A stretch of 64,000 nucleotides of DNA, taken from Planctomycetota bacterium. GTDB taxonomy: Bacteria; Planctomycetota; Planctomycetia; JALXBF01. The stretch is from the NCBI GenBank assembly GCA_026991575.1, contig JALXBF010000033.1:1-64000 (forward strand), written 5' to 3'. The translations under genes and the position numbers were made by a program. Shown in pieces: positions 18,697 to 29,200 of this stretch. The notes under the pieces were generated by a model, which saw nothing but the letters and a program-made list of their open reading frames with translations, was not told the origin of the DNA and searched no databases. How positions within the stretch are numbered: position 1 is the stretch's first letter; each line of letters starts with the position of its first letter.

Positions 18697-18965
18697 TGCC
18701 GCAGGTGCTGAAGCCAGCTTCTAATCCGAGTCAACCCAGCGGCATGGAACCAAGCTACGAGTTGGTGGTGAGCGAGGACGCCGTGCGTCACATCGTGAAG
18801 CTCGTGCTGCTGACCAGCACGCGCCTCGCCATCAGCTGCCAGGCGACGGACACGCCGCTGAGAGCAAGGATCACCCGGTTAAAAGGTCTGGGGCGCGAGG
18901 TCTGGCAGGACGTGGACGTGATGAGTTATCTGACCGAACTGAGAGATGCGTGGGAACGACGTTGA
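18696..18965 (+). CDS. Small protein upstream of a PIN-domain gene, candidate antitoxin
   Basis: 89 residues. The ATG overlaps the TIGR04255 gene stop (TAATG) and the 3' end overlaps the PIN gene by 20 bases. No DNA-binding or antitoxin fold was recognised; the sequence is mixed alpha/beta with a charged C-terminus (LTELRDAWERR). Its size and position directly before a PIN nuclease are typical of VapB-like antitoxins, but that is contextual inference. Confidence 0.65.
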   Translation: MPQVLKPASNPSQPSGMEPSYELVVSEDAVRHIVKLVLLTSTRLAISCQATDTPLRARITRLKGLGREVWQDVDVMSYLTELRDAWERR

Positions 18966-19416
18966 GTGGCTTCGGCCAAACGAGACCGTGTGCATCGACA
19001 CATCTCCTTTGATCTACTTCATCCAGGAGAACGAGCGGTACCTGCCCGTCGTGGAACCGGTATTCCGCATGGCCGAAGACGGCTACATTCAGATTGTTAC
19101 GTCGGTGATTACTCTGCTTGAAGTTCTCGTCTGGCCCTTGGAACAGAACCGCCAGGACCTCGCAGAACAGTACGCACAAATCCTCAGCTCCAACCCCGCC
19201 ATTCGGCTCGTCCCCGTCGACGCGACCGTTGCGGCGCTTGCCGCCGAGCTCCGGGCGATGCACAGACTGCGGGTTCCGGACGCCGTACAGCTCGCGACCG
19301 CCCTCCATCAGCAGGCTGACGTGTTCCTGACAAATGACCGGGATTTCCTCCGAGTCGATCCTCCACTTGACGTCGTGCTCGTGAGCAATCCGCTCCGGAA
19401 CGTGGGGCCAGGGTGA
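18946..19416 (+). CDS. PIN-domain RNase, VapC-like
   Basis: 156 residues. The acidic residues of a PIN nuclease are all visible: CIDTSPLIYFI, TLLEVL, RVPDAVQLATAL and FLTNDRDF. PIN proteins of this size are usually VapC-type toxins that cut RNA. It overlaps the small upstream gene by 20 bases, as expected for a toxin-antitoxin pair. The target RNA is unknown. Confidence 0.85.
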   Translation: MRGNDVEWLRPNETVCIDTSPLIYFIQENERYLPVVEPVFRMAEDGYIQIVTSVITLLEVLVWPLEQNRQDLAEQYAQILSSNPAIRLVPVDATVAALAAELRAMHRLRVPDAVQLATALHQQADVFLTNDRDFLRVDPPLDVVLVSNPLRNVGPG

Positions 19417-20813
19417 CGGGGTCAACCACGGCCGCGGGTAGTTGGGGGCGGGTCCGCACGGACGACCGGGAAGCGGGGCGTTTGGAACGGAGCCCTGCTC
19501 GAATGCGCAGCCCCCGGCCTTGCGTGGCGCCATTCCCGATGGCCTGCACCACCTGGCGGTACCCCTTGTGCAACTTCTCGTCCCCAGTGGAACCGTCCAG
19601 GAGGGACACCGATGTGGGAGATCCACGCCATCAGGTTCGGACGGTGCGGGGGCCCATTTCGGCTTTCGCGCAGGCCTAGTAGGTCCGTCGTCTCGATGGG
19701 ATCCAATTCCGTCCGGGCTGTGGACACCGCCGGATGAAGCAGGCTGGGGCCGATCACGACGCACCGATGTGGTGCGTTCTCGCACAAGCTGAGTTGCACC
19801 CTACGCATGAAAGGGTACTTTGGAGTTCGTTGCTACGATCTGTTTGAGTGTTGCCATCCAGCCTTTGCGGAGCAACAGACGGCCGATCCGGGTCTCACTC
19901 TGCGGAAGGCCTGAATCAGGCCCAATAGTCTTGCGGTTACGAACCCAGCGCGTACGCGACACAGCTGAACGTAGACGCTGTCCCGCGGTGGCTTAAGACG
20001 GGGGAAACAGCCGTCTGCTGAACTGGCGGTCTTGGACTTACTCGCGCGACTCGTTCTGGATAGCTTGCCGGGGCGACCGCACCCGTGCGTGGGCCGTTGT
20101 CACCGCTCGGGCTCGCTGTGGTGTCGTTGAAGCCTGTGGTGGTTCGGCACGGACCGGCGCGCAGAGGTTGGAGGAGCTGGTCGAAGGCATAGAAAGCTGG
20201 GCTATGACAAGCCTGTTCCCCGCTTGAGGTTCTTTTTCCGTGGACAGAGCCTCTGCCCACCGCTACGTTCCGCCGGGGGGTTGCTTAAGGGGCCGGCCCG
20301 CAGGGAACTGTGGCTAGAACCGCTATGAGACGGGGCCCTCGTTTCCGACGTCTTGTCGGCGGTAAACTGCCACTTCGACCGCGCTCTCTGCGGCGCGGCC
20401 GGGTGAGTCGCGGGTGGCGCGAGGAGCAGGAGAGTCATGCCCGGTGTGCCGATAGGAACAGCGGGAGGAGATCAGAGGGACCGACAGTGGGTTTCGCGAA
20501 ACCTGCACGTCGCGGTGGTGTCCGGCTCATCGTGCTAGCCGGCCCAACCGCGGCGCAACGGGCGCTTCGGGACACCGTCCGGAAAAAGGCGGTTCCGCAA
20601 CCTGTCTAGCCAGACTCCTCCATCCAGGCAGCCTCAATCGCGGCAACTCTTCAATCAGGCTGCCGTTGAGATCACGGTGGGGCCTAACTACCAGCTACTG
20701 GGCGGCTCGTAAGGACCGACTGGATGCGGCGAATACATAGTGTGGGGTGGAGACGGAGCGTGGGCACGCTGCCATGCCCGATTCGACCGGAAAGCTACGC
20801 CGGGGGCCGAAGA
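19417..20813. other. Gene-poor region of about 1.4 kb
   Basis: No frame on either strand resembles a known family, and the longest ones (about 100-130 codons) look like chance in GC-rich DNA. A perfect 7-bp inverted repeat (GGCCTGA-A-TCAGGCC, 19908-19922) is present without a T-tract. The region may be a decayed gene or the flank of cassette A. No repeat tract like those at 48.26 and 56.52 kb was found. Confidence 0.5.
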
Positions 20814-21995
20814 ATGCGTAGCACAACACGCGTCGCAATATGCCTGTGGCCTCTGTTGATCGCGCAGGCTCCAATTGGTGCGGTTTATGGGCAAGAGCAT
20901 GGCGCGGGTGCGGACAGCGCAGAGCTGTCACTGGACCGTGTGCTCGACGCTCACGAGGCGACGGTGGCGGCCGTGCAGCGGGTCTGGGCGAAGGCGGAGA
21001 TGCAGGTGCCGCGGCCCGGCGGCGGCTGGAAACCGGTCCTGTGGCTAGAGTGGGCTCGCGATGGCAGCATCGAGCGGTTCCGAACGCTCCGACCCGATCC
21101 CGAAAACCCGGAGGGACGCATCGTGGAAAGTGACGAGCTATTCCGCGGCACGCAGGTCTGGCGGCGGATACGCCGCATCCCTGGTGGCGCCGGCCAGAAC
21201 GCGGGGCTGGCCAGCGCCGAAGAAGCCTACAGGTACCTCATCGAACCAGCAGCAGGAAGAAATCTCCCGCACCCCAATCTTCCTGAGGCCCTTTTGCTCC
21301 GATTGGCTGACCCTCAAGGCCGTTTCCCAGGTGTTACCCTTCGTGAGCTGGTTCGTGCGTTTGCGGAAAAGCAGGGCCGCGTCGCGCTTTCTTCTGCGGA
21401 GAAGGCAGTTTCGATCAGCCTGATACCGAAAGACGCAACTGCGGCCGGAATAAAGAAGGTAGAGATCGAGCTTGACCCGCAGGCTGGCTACCTTGTGCGC
21501 AAAGTAGTCTGGCACATGCCGGCTGCCGACGAAGGCGAGCCCGCACACGACTGGCAGTATCAGCTGGAAGTGGTCCGATTCGATGGAGATGACGCCGGGG
21601 CGTACTTGCCCGTTGAGGTGCATTCAACGAACACTGCGACGGATCCGGCCAGTCATGCCCGGCTCGTAGTCACCGAACTCGTGCTCAATGAGCCGCTTCC
21701 GAACGAAGCCCTCGATTTCAGGATTCCTGCCGGCACTGTTGTCGGTTACTTCGACACACCTGACGGTAAACCACGCATTGCCGTGTGGGGAGCGAATAAC
21801 AAGCCGGAGAGGTTCTTTTCCAAGCTTGCCGATTTCCAACGGTACCTCGAGTCACAAGAAGCAGCCAGAGCAGGTGGTGGGTCTGCGTTTGGAACGGCCG
21901 CCATTCTGGGCCTGTTGATGGCCGTTCTCCTTTGGTTGGCTTACCGCCGACGCGACAGGCAGGACAGCCGTTCGGGTTCTGCCGCCGGCACTTGA
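20814..21995 (+). CDS. Exported tail-anchored protein, LolA-like (cassette A, gene 1)
   Basis: 393 residues from ATG 20814, which begins a clear signal peptide (MRSTTRVAICLWPLL...VYG); the longer frame upstream lacks one. The body is beta-rich with repeated strand patterns, resembling LolA-like lipoprotein-carrier folds. It ends with the membrane helix GTAAILGLLMAVLLWLAYRRR and a short basic tail. The same plan (signal peptide, beta domain, C-terminal helix, Arg-rich end) is seen in the genes at 46796 and 51396. It is first of three plus-strand genes. Assignment to a LolA-like fold is tentative; function unknown. Confidence 0.75.
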   Translation: MRSTTRVAICLWPLLIAQAPIGAVYGQEHGAGADSAELSLDRVLDAHEATVAAVQRVWAKAEMQVPRPGGGWKPVLWLEWARDGSIERFRTLRPDPENPEGRIVESDELFRGTQVWRRIRRIPGGAGQNAGLASAEEAYRYLIEPAAGRNLPHPNLPEALLLRLADPQGRFPGVTLRELVRAFAEKQGRVALSSAEKAVSISLIPKDATAAGIKKVEIELDPQAGYLVRKVVWHMPAADEGEPAHDWQYQLEVVRFDGDDAGAYLPVEVHSTNTATDPASHARLVVTELVLNEPLPNEALDFRIPAGTVVGYFDTPDGKPRIAVWGANNKPERFFSKLADFQRYLESQEAARAGGGSAFGTAAILGLLMAVLLWLAYRRRDRQDSRSGSAAGT

Positions 21996-22242
21996 GCTTC
22001 TCGGGGGCTGATCTGAGCCAGGCGGGCTCCAGCGTCTCATACGCGGCCAGCTGAGGCAGCCGTTGCGCTCGACGGACGAGTCGCCTTGGGTCTTGGGCGG
22101 ATAGCCAGCTGTCGATGCTGTGGTTCAGGGCGAGAGCTGGGGTTAGGGACGTAGCTGAGCCCCAAGGACCTCATGACCGGTGGGGGCGATAGGCATGTGC
22201 CAGCCGCCGAGACAAACCTCGCTGTCAAAGTGGCTCGTCGGC

Positions 22243-23316
22243 ATGGCTACGGCCAGAAACATACTTGTGCCGGCCACACTGATAGCGAGCGCCATGCTTG
22301 CATGGTGGGCTGCCCCAAGGGTGATTCCCGGGCTGGGTCTCTCCGTCAGACCTGCTGTGGACAGAGCCGGCCCGTGGACTGTCCAGCAGTTCAGCGACCT
22401 AGAGGTGCCCTTCGAGGTGTTTAATCGCACATGGTACAGCGTCACTCTTGTCGGAGTTGACTTGCCGTGTGGCGTGCGATCATGCTCCCTGTTCCGCGAT
22501 GGCCGCAACCCCGTCAGCACCCCCGCTCTGATACCGCCTGGCAGTCGTTTGACGGGAAACGTTCGCATTGAGAGCTCCGGGAGAACCGGCTCTGTACTAG
22601 TACCGGTCCAGTTCCGCTTCCTGGTGGGAGGTTTCGTGATATACGAACGACTGCAGATTCCTATCACGGTCTACGCTGCCTTATCGGTTAATCCGTGGCG
22701 GATCAACTTCGATTTCAGAGTCGGCAATAAGGATGTCCAACGGAGCCGAATCGTGATCGAGGCCAGATCGGAAGACCTGCTGCCTTTGTCTGTGGTAGCG
22801 AAACCGCGCTTCCTCGCTGTGGAGGCTTTCCAGAGGCCCCCTGCCGGTGCGGCGACGCATTCTGAGCTCCGACGTGCCGTGGTGGTTGTGCGCTGCGTAC
22901 GCCCAGGTCCGACCTGGGAAGGAGCCGTGTCGGGTTGTGTGGTGTTGCGCTTCAAGCATCCGCACCTGCGGTCGCTGCGCATCCCGGTAGTGTGCTTCGT
23001 ACCGCGAGCGAGAGTCGAGTATCGGCCACACGTGCTATGGATCGCTCCCCATGAGGTCGGGCAGGCGGTGACCAGACGGGTATGGTTCCGAGTGCGGCGC
23101 GGCGTGCGCATTCGCCTCCTGCAGTTGCCCAGGTGGGCAAAGGTTCGCCTCAGACAGGTAACTTCCGACGAGGTTGTCGCCACGGTTTCCTTGCGGTATC
23201 CCGGGTCCGGGCCACGTAGCAGTAAACTGACCTTTGTTGCCCAGGACGATGGTCAAGAAACGCTTCTGGAAGTTCCGATTCGGCCTGTTGCCGACACGAG
23301 CACCGACGCAAACTAG
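22243..23316 (+). CDS. DUF1573-like exported protein (cassette A, gene 2)
   Basis: 357 residues from ATG 22243, whose first 30 residues form a signal or anchor segment (LVPATLIASAMLAWWAAP); longer starts at 22180/22195 are possible. Residues ~50-110 follow the DUF1573 pattern: VPFEVFNRTWYSVTLVGV, a cysteine pair around LPCGVRSCS, then a PGS-type turn and a second strand set. The rest is further beta-sandwich sequence. DUF1573 domains resemble ASPM-SPD-2-Hydin folds and are abundant in planctomycete envelopes. The next gene starts seven bases after its stop. Role unknown. Confidence 0.72.
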   Translation: MATARNILVPATLIASAMLAWWAAPRVIPGLGLSVRPAVDRAGPWTVQQFSDLEVPFEVFNRTWYSVTLVGVDLPCGVRSCSLFRDGRNPVSTPALIPPGSRLTGNVRIESSGRTGSVLVPVQFRFLVGGFVIYERLQIPITVYAALSVNPWRINFDFRVGNKDVQRSRIVIEARSEDLLPLSVVAKPRFLAVEAFQRPPAGAATHSELRRAVVVVRCVRPGPTWEGAVSGCVVLRFKHPHLRSLRIPVVCFVPRARVEYRPHVLWIAPHEVGQAVTRRVWFRVRRGVRIRLLQLPRWAKVRLRQVTSDEVVATVSLRYPGSGPRSSKLTFVAQDDGQETLLEVPIRPVADTSTDAN

Positions 23317-23323
23317 CCATTGC

Positions 23324-25066
23324 ATGGCGGCGCACCGACGGTGCACGCAGCGGCGCGGCCCCGTCGAGGCCTGGGTGCTCGTTTTCCTCGTCTTGTCCCA
23401 CGGCCTGCTCCTGTGGTACTCCGTCCACATCCATGGGCCCGTCTACGACGAAGAGGGCCATCTTGTCGCTGGTCTCAGGCACTGGCTGGAGGCGAACTTC
23501 GTGCCCTATCACCAGGATCCCCCCTTTGTGCGATTGCTCGCCACAGGGCCCATAGTCGCGTTCACGAGCCGGGAACACATCAGCATGCTGGTAAGCCCGG
23601 AGTCAGGGGCCAGTCTTCTCGGCAGCCCGTTCGAGGTATCACCGGGGCTGGCAAGGGGTTGGCTGCGCACGGCGCGAAAGGTGTGTACCCTTTTTTCCGT
23701 TGCCGGTCTCTTGGGCTGCTACGTGTGGGCTCGTTCCCTCGCACGCTCCCCTGTAGCGGGCTTGGTCGCAGCGGCGACCTGGGCGTACAGCCCGCTTGTG
23801 CTGGCCAACGGGTCGCTGTTCCTGGAGGACGTGCCGTGCGCAGCGCTCAGCCTTTGGGCTGCGATTGCTTTCGATCGATGGTACCGGCAGCGTACCGTGG
23901 GGGCGGCCGCAGCGGCCGGATTGCTCGTTGGGCTGGCCCTTGCCACGAAGTTCACCGCAGTCTTGGTCTTGGCCGCGTTGCTTCTTGCCTGGCTTGCCCT
24001 GCTGGTCCTGGACCGGCGCCGGCCACGCCTCCAGGACACGATCGATCTGGCCCTCCTGTTGACCATTGCGCTGTTCACGGTCAACGCTATGTATGCCTTC
24101 AAGGATAGCTTCGTGCGTCTGGACCGGTTTCGATTTACCAGCCGCCTTCTGGCCGGGCAGAGACCGCAAGACCAGCAGGGTGGCAATCGCTTCGCCAGTT
24201 CGTGGCTTGGACGTCTGCCTGTGCCGGTCCCTGCGCAGTATCTCATCGGGATGGATTTCCAGAGGAGGGAGTTCGAGCGGAAATACTGGTCCTACCTGCG
24301 TGGCGAGTGGAGGCTTGGCGGCTGGTGGTACTTTTACCTGTACGCCTTGAGTGTCAAGGAACCCATCGGTACCCTCGGGCTGCTCATCCTGGGGGGGCTG
24401 GCCGGGCTCCGACAGCTTACCGCGAACTACAGACTCAGCTGGGTGATTCTCCCGGCGGTCGTTGTGTTGGCGATCGTCAGTGCGCACACGGGCATCAACC
24501 GCCACGTTCGCTATGTCCTCCCGGCTATTCCCTTTCTGATCGTCTTGGCGAGCGTTGGCCTGGCACAGCGCGCTACCACCCAGTGGCTGGCAGCTGCCCT
24601 GTGTAGTCTTTCCGCTGCCGCGACGCTCTACGTTGCCCCTCACTTCCACGCCCATTTCAACCTGCTTGCAGGAGGCCCATCCAATGGGCCCCGGCACCTG
24701 CTCTTCAGTGCGATCGACTACGGTGAGGACCTGCTCGTACTGGCCCGTTGGCTGAGGCGGCATCCAGCGATTGTCCTTGATGGCGTCACCTGCGAACCGA
24801 ACGTGACGCGGCCGTCATGGCACGGGCTGCCTGACCGGAGTCCGCCAGCTGTCGTCGAACGACTCCGTCCAGGCTGGTACGCGGTCACGGTGATGACGCT
24901 GTACTACCGAGACCCCAGGTGGAAGTACTTCAGGATGCTCAAACCTTATCGCCAGTTTGGGTGGACGGTGTACCTGTACCGGGTGACTACCCAGGACATT
25001 CGGCGGCTACGCGCCGTCGCCGGATCGAACGGCTCCCGACCGTTCCCTGGCGATAGCGTGCCATAG
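23324..25066 (+). CDS. GT39/PMT_2-like multi-pass membrane glycosyltransferase (cassette A, gene 3)
   Basis: About 580 residues from ATG 23324, seven bases after the previous stop. The first loop reads HGPVYDEEGHLVAGLRHW, the acidic-residue loop of ArnT/PMT-type lipid-linked-sugar glycosyltransferases, followed by about ten membrane helices and a soluble C-terminal domain. The paralogue at 43741-45624 shares the GPxxxExGHLxAGxxHW and PPxVR motifs. It probably transfers a sugar from a polyprenyl carrier to an envelope protein or glycan; donor and acceptor are unknown. Confidence 0.82.
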   Translation: MAAHRRCTQRRGPVEAWVLVFLVLSHGLLLWYSVHIHGPVYDEEGHLVAGLRHWLEANFVPYHQDPPFVRLLATGPIVAFTSREHISMLVSPESGASLLGSPFEVSPGLARGWLRTARKVCTLFSVAGLLGCYVWARSLARSPVAGLVAAATWAYSPLVLANGSLFLEDVPCAALSLWAAIAFDRWYRQRTVGAAAAAGLLVGLALATKFTAVLVLAALLLAWLALLVLDRRRPRLQDTIDLALLLTIALFTVNAMYAFKDSFVRLDRFRFTSRLLAGQRPQDQQGGNRFASSWLGRLPVPVPAQYLIGMDFQRREFERKYWSYLRGEWRLGGWWYFYLYALSVKEPIGTLGLLILGGLAGLRQLTANYRLSWVILPAVVVLAIVSAHTGINRHVRYVLPAIPFLIVLASVGLAQRATTQWLAAALCSLSAAATLYVAPHFHAHFNLLAGGPSNGPRHLLFSAIDYGEDLLVLARWLRRHPAIVLDGVTCEPNVTRPSWHGLPDRSPPAVVERLRPGWYAVTVMTLYYRDPRWKYFRMLKPYRQFGWTVYLYRVTTQDIRRLRAVAGSNGSRPFPGDSVP

Positions 25067-25341
25067 ATGCCCGTGTAGCGCTGCTCTCCCGTCCGACGCG
25101 GCTGACGGCCTTCCCGGGCTGAAAAAGCTAACGCTCGAGAACCTCCGCTCTCTCGCGGTCGCTGCTTTCTTTGCCTACCGCTGATGCCGCCCGCATCTGT
25201 TATCGTTTCCTCCAAGTATGCCAGCTGCCACACCATCGGTGTTGCGTCCGCACATTGCCTGCGTGATTCGTCACGGTTTTCTACTGCGGGCGCGCGGATC
25301 GTTGCATACGATGCTCAGGGATGTTCGGAAGGAGTGAGCCG

Positions 25342-26208
25342 ATGAAGCGTTCATTGCAAGATGCCAGGGTGCTGCTCACCGGTGCGACCGGCGGTCTGGG
25401 GACGGCACTGGCCCACGCACTTAGCCGTCGCGGCGCCCGGCTGCTGTTGACAGGCCGTAACCAGGATGCCCTCAGCCAACTGGCGGCTCAGCTTCAAGGA
25501 CGCACCGAGACCCATGTGCTCCGCGCCGACCTCACCAACCCGGAAGACCGAAACGCTCTGATCCAATCCGCCGCCGACCGCTTCGGCGCACTGGACGTGC
25601 TCATCAACAACGCCGGCCTCGGTGCACGCGGCCTGTTCGAAAACTCAGACCCGGAGGTGCTTCGCAAGCTGATGGAGGTCAACTTCTTTGCCCCCGCGGA
25701 ACTGATCCGTACAGCGCTGCCGCTCTTGGCCCGCGGCCGCCAACCGATCGTCGTTAACATCGGCTCGGCCAGCGGCCGTAGAGGGTTCCCCGTGCGGGCT
25801 GAGTACGCCGCAAGCAAGTTCGCCCTGGCCGGGCTGTCTGAGGTCCTGGCCGCGGAACTGTCCATCCATAACATCGACGTCCTGCTTGTTTCCCCCGGCC
25901 ATATCGCGACCGAATTCTTCCGCCACTTCGTGGCCAACACCACCCAGGCCGGGCGCACCGGTCAGATGCACGCCCGGGGCGTTCCGCCGGACGTGGCCGC
26001 TGAGAAGATCGTGCGCGCGATCGAACGGGGCAAACGAGAACTGATCTTTCCGTTCAAGATCTGGCTGACGCTCCTGGTCAACCGGCTCTTCCCGTGGATC
26101 CTGGACTACTTCGCGGCCAGGCATTGCCGTAAGCACTACACCGCCGAATCACGCTTGCGCCAGGAGCCCGGTTCGCCTCAGCCGATCTCCGATTCCGGCG
26201 GCCCGTAA
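25342..26208 (+). CDS. Short-chain dehydrogenase/reductase (SDR)
   Basis: 288 residues. The ATG at 25342 is chosen because GGAAGGAG lies just before it; an earlier ATG (25321) has no such site. The cofactor motif TGATGGLG is at residues ~14-21, NNAG is in VLINNAGLG, and the catalytic Ser-Tyr-Lys set is present in IGSASGRRG and YAASKFA. This is a classical SDR, probably NADP-linked; the substrate is unknown. Its 3' end overlaps the convergent 5-oxoprolinase gene by 31 bases. Confidence 0.9.
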   Translation: MKRSLQDARVLLTGATGGLGTALAHALSRRGARLLLTGRNQDALSQLAAQLQGRTETHVLRADLTNPEDRNALIQSAADRFGALDVLINNAGLGARGLFENSDPEVLRKLMEVNFFAPAELIRTALPLLARGRQPIVVNIGSASGRRGFPVRAEYAASKFALAGLSEVLAAELSIHNIDVLLVSPGHIATEFFRHFVANTTQAGRTGQMHARGVPPDVAAEKIVRAIERGKRELIFPFKIWLTLLVNRLFPWILDYFAARHCRKHYTAESRLRQEPGSPQPISDSGGP

Positions 26209-29200
26209 CCGCCTCCCCCTGGCGTCTCAATCCGAAGAATGTCGCCTGCCGACACGCGAACGTGTGCCTGCGGACCAAGCTCCTGCCATTGCGGTTCCGT
26301 GGAGCGGTCGGACGAGCGGTGCCAGAGGAGGTTCTTGCCTGATGCCCCGGGTCGGCCGCCCGCCAGACCGTAGGGCCTGGTGGTGCGGCGCGAAGTGAGC
26401 AGGGACACTTCCAGCGGGACAAGGAACTCGATCTCCCGAACCACACCATCGCCGCCCCGCTGGCGGCCAGCTCCGCCGGACCCCCTCCGCACGGCGAACC
26501 GGCGAAGCCGCACCGGAAACCGCATCTCAAGGATCTCCACGTCAGTGATTCGGGTGTTGGTCATGTGCGTGTGTACCGCGTCCGCTCCGGGGAAGTCCGG
26601 ACCGGCTCCGGCGCCGCCGGCAATCGTTTCGTAGTAAGAAATCGGTTCCGTGGCGTCGGGCGGGGTGCCAAAGAGAAAGTTGTTCATCGTCCCCTGGCTA
26701 GCGGCTACCACACCCAGGGCACCAAGGATGACGTCGACGACGCGCTGAGACGTCTCCACGTTGCCGCCCACGACGGCGGGCAGCTGCGAAGGATCTTCCT
26801 CATAGGAAGGGTTCAGGATCGTGCCTGACGGGATGATCAGGTCGATGGGTTCGAGCACGCCGGCGTTCAGCGGGATCGGTTCGTCGATCAAGCACCGCAG
26901 ACAGTACAGCACGGCGCTGGTGACGATGGCCCGGTTGGCGTTCAGATTGCCCGGATGCACCGGCCCCGTACCGCTGAAGTCGATCCGCGCACGCGGCTGG
27001 TCCCGGTCGTCACGGGAGACGACCACTTTCACGGCAATTGGCGTCCCATCGTCCATCTGGTCACGGAAACGGTACTCGCCCGGCGGGAACCGCTTCAGGG
27101 CCAACCGCATGGACCGGGCCGCAGCATCCTGGATGTGCCTCATGTAGGCGTGCACGCCGGCCAATCCGTAGCGGCGAACGAGTTCGCGGAGCAGGTTGGC
27201 GGCCATCTGATTGGCTGCCACCTGGGCTTTGATGTCCGCGATGTTGTCGTCCGGTCGGCGGCTGGGATAAGGGCCGGCCAGAAGCAGTTCCCGCAGCTTC
27301 TGCTCGTCGACCCGACCACCGCGGACGAAGCGGAACCAGCGGATCAACACGCCTTCTTCCACCAGCCGCCGCGAGAAGGGGGGCATGGAGCCCGGGGTTG
27401 CGCCGCCGATTTCCGCATGGTGAGCCCGGCTGGCTGCGAAGAATGCCAGGCGGGCGTGGCCGTGTTCGTCCGCTTCGAAGATCGGAGTGATCACGGTGAC
27501 GTCCGGGAGGTGGCTGCCGCCCCGAAACGGGTCGTTGGTCACGTAGACATCGCCGGGCTCGATTTCGCGCACGTCCTCCAGCAAGCACTTCACACACTCA
27601 CTCATGGCCCCCAGATGCACCGGGATGTGCGGCGCGTTGGCCACCAGATCACCTTCCGGTGTAAAGATCGCGCAGGAAAAGTCCAACCGCTCCTTGACGT
27701 TCGTCGAAAGGGCCGTCTTCTGCAGTGTTGCCCCCGCCTGTTCGGCGATCGACATGAAGTGATTGCGGAACAGCTCCAGCCGCACCGGGTCGGGCCGCTC
27801 GTACTCCTCGGGCGCCAGTTGATCGTGACCTGTCATCCCGGATCGGTCGCGGAGCACGATATCATCTGTTTCCGTCAGCTCAGCGGTCCAACCGGGCTCA
27901 ATCACGACTGTCGACGTGGGTTCGACCACGATGGCCGGGCCGTCCAGGCAGTGGCCGGGACGGAGGGATTGACGCAGGTAGACAGGCGTCTCGTGCCAGC
28001 GGCCTTCGAAGTAGCTTCGCACCGTGCGAGCTGGCTGCGGTGGCCCGCTGGCCGGGTCGGGTCGGGCCAGCTCCGGTCGGGGTAGGGCCCCGCTTCGAGA
28101 AACGCGCGCGGCGTAGATCTCAATCGGCCTCCCCTCGTATTCGAAGCCGTACATCTGCCGGTGCAAGCGGCGGAATTCGCGGGCGTAGTCACCGTCAGGT
28201 GGCTCTGGTACGGTGATCGTCGTGTCCTGAGCCTGAAAGCGCAACTCCAACATGCGATGGGGCGGTTCCATCTGAGGGGGGGCGATCCCTTCGGCAGCCA
28301 GCAACTCCGTCACCTGCCGTTCCAGCCGCTGGAACGTTTCCTCCAGGCCGCTGGGGCGGACCTCCCCGTCGGCTACGAACTCCGCGTAAGGCCGAGCGAT
28401 CGTCTCCTCGGCAAACTTGGTCACGTCGGCCGTGCCGATTCCCAGCGCGCTGAGCACTCCTGCGTAAGGGCTGCACAGGACGGTCCGGATGCCGAGCGAT
28501 CGGGCAATGGCACAGGCGTGCTGCGCACCGGCACCTCCAAAGCTGACCAGCACGTAGTCACGCACGTCGTAGCCTCGCGAGATGGAAATCCGCTTGATCG
28601 CCGCGGCCATGTTCGCGTTGGCGATCTGCACGAACCCCTCGGCCAGTTGCTCCCGGCGGTAGCGGACCCCGGTGGCCGTGTGGATCTGCTCGATCAGTTC
28701 ATCCAGCCGCCGGATTACGGCATCCCGGTCCAACGGAAACGGGAAATGCTCGGGCACCAGCTTGCCCAGGAACAAGTTCACGTCGGTCACGCACAGCGGC
28801 CCCCCCTTCCCGTAGCAGGCCGGTCCCGGGTCGGCACCGGCAGAGCGCGGCCCGACCTGGGGCTTAACGCCGTCGAACCAGCAGATCGAACCGCCACCGG
28901 CGGCGACCGTTTCGATGGCCAGCATGGGGGCGACGATGCGCACCCCGGTACGCCCCGCCGGGTCGCGTAACTCCATTTCGTACCGTCGCTCGTACTGGCC
29001 GTCGAAGCGGCTGACGTCTGTGGACGTACCGCCCATGTCAAAGCCGATCACCTTTTCAAACCCGGCCCGTCGCCCCACGAACACGGCGCCGACAACGCCA
29101 CCGGCAGGACCGGACAGGATCACATCCCGCCCGCGTACTGTGTCGGCGGACGTTACCGAGCCGCTGCTGGTCATGATCTTCAGCTCGGCCTCGGGCAGCC

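Noticed and set aside
18871-19785. A 304-codon minus-strand frame over the PIN gene
   Set aside because: It is antisense to a PIN domain with all catalytic residues and shows no family of its own.
19908-19922. A perfect 7-bp inverted repeat as a terminator
   Set aside because: It has no adjacent T-tract and no upstream gene within reach.
23639-24763. A 374-codon minus-strand frame over the glycosyltransferase gene
   Set aside because: It is antisense to a protein with clear membrane helices and a family loop.
26955-28085. A 376-codon plus-strand frame over the oxoprolinase gene
   Set aside because: It is antisense to a complete HyuA/HyuB fusion and is of shadow composition.
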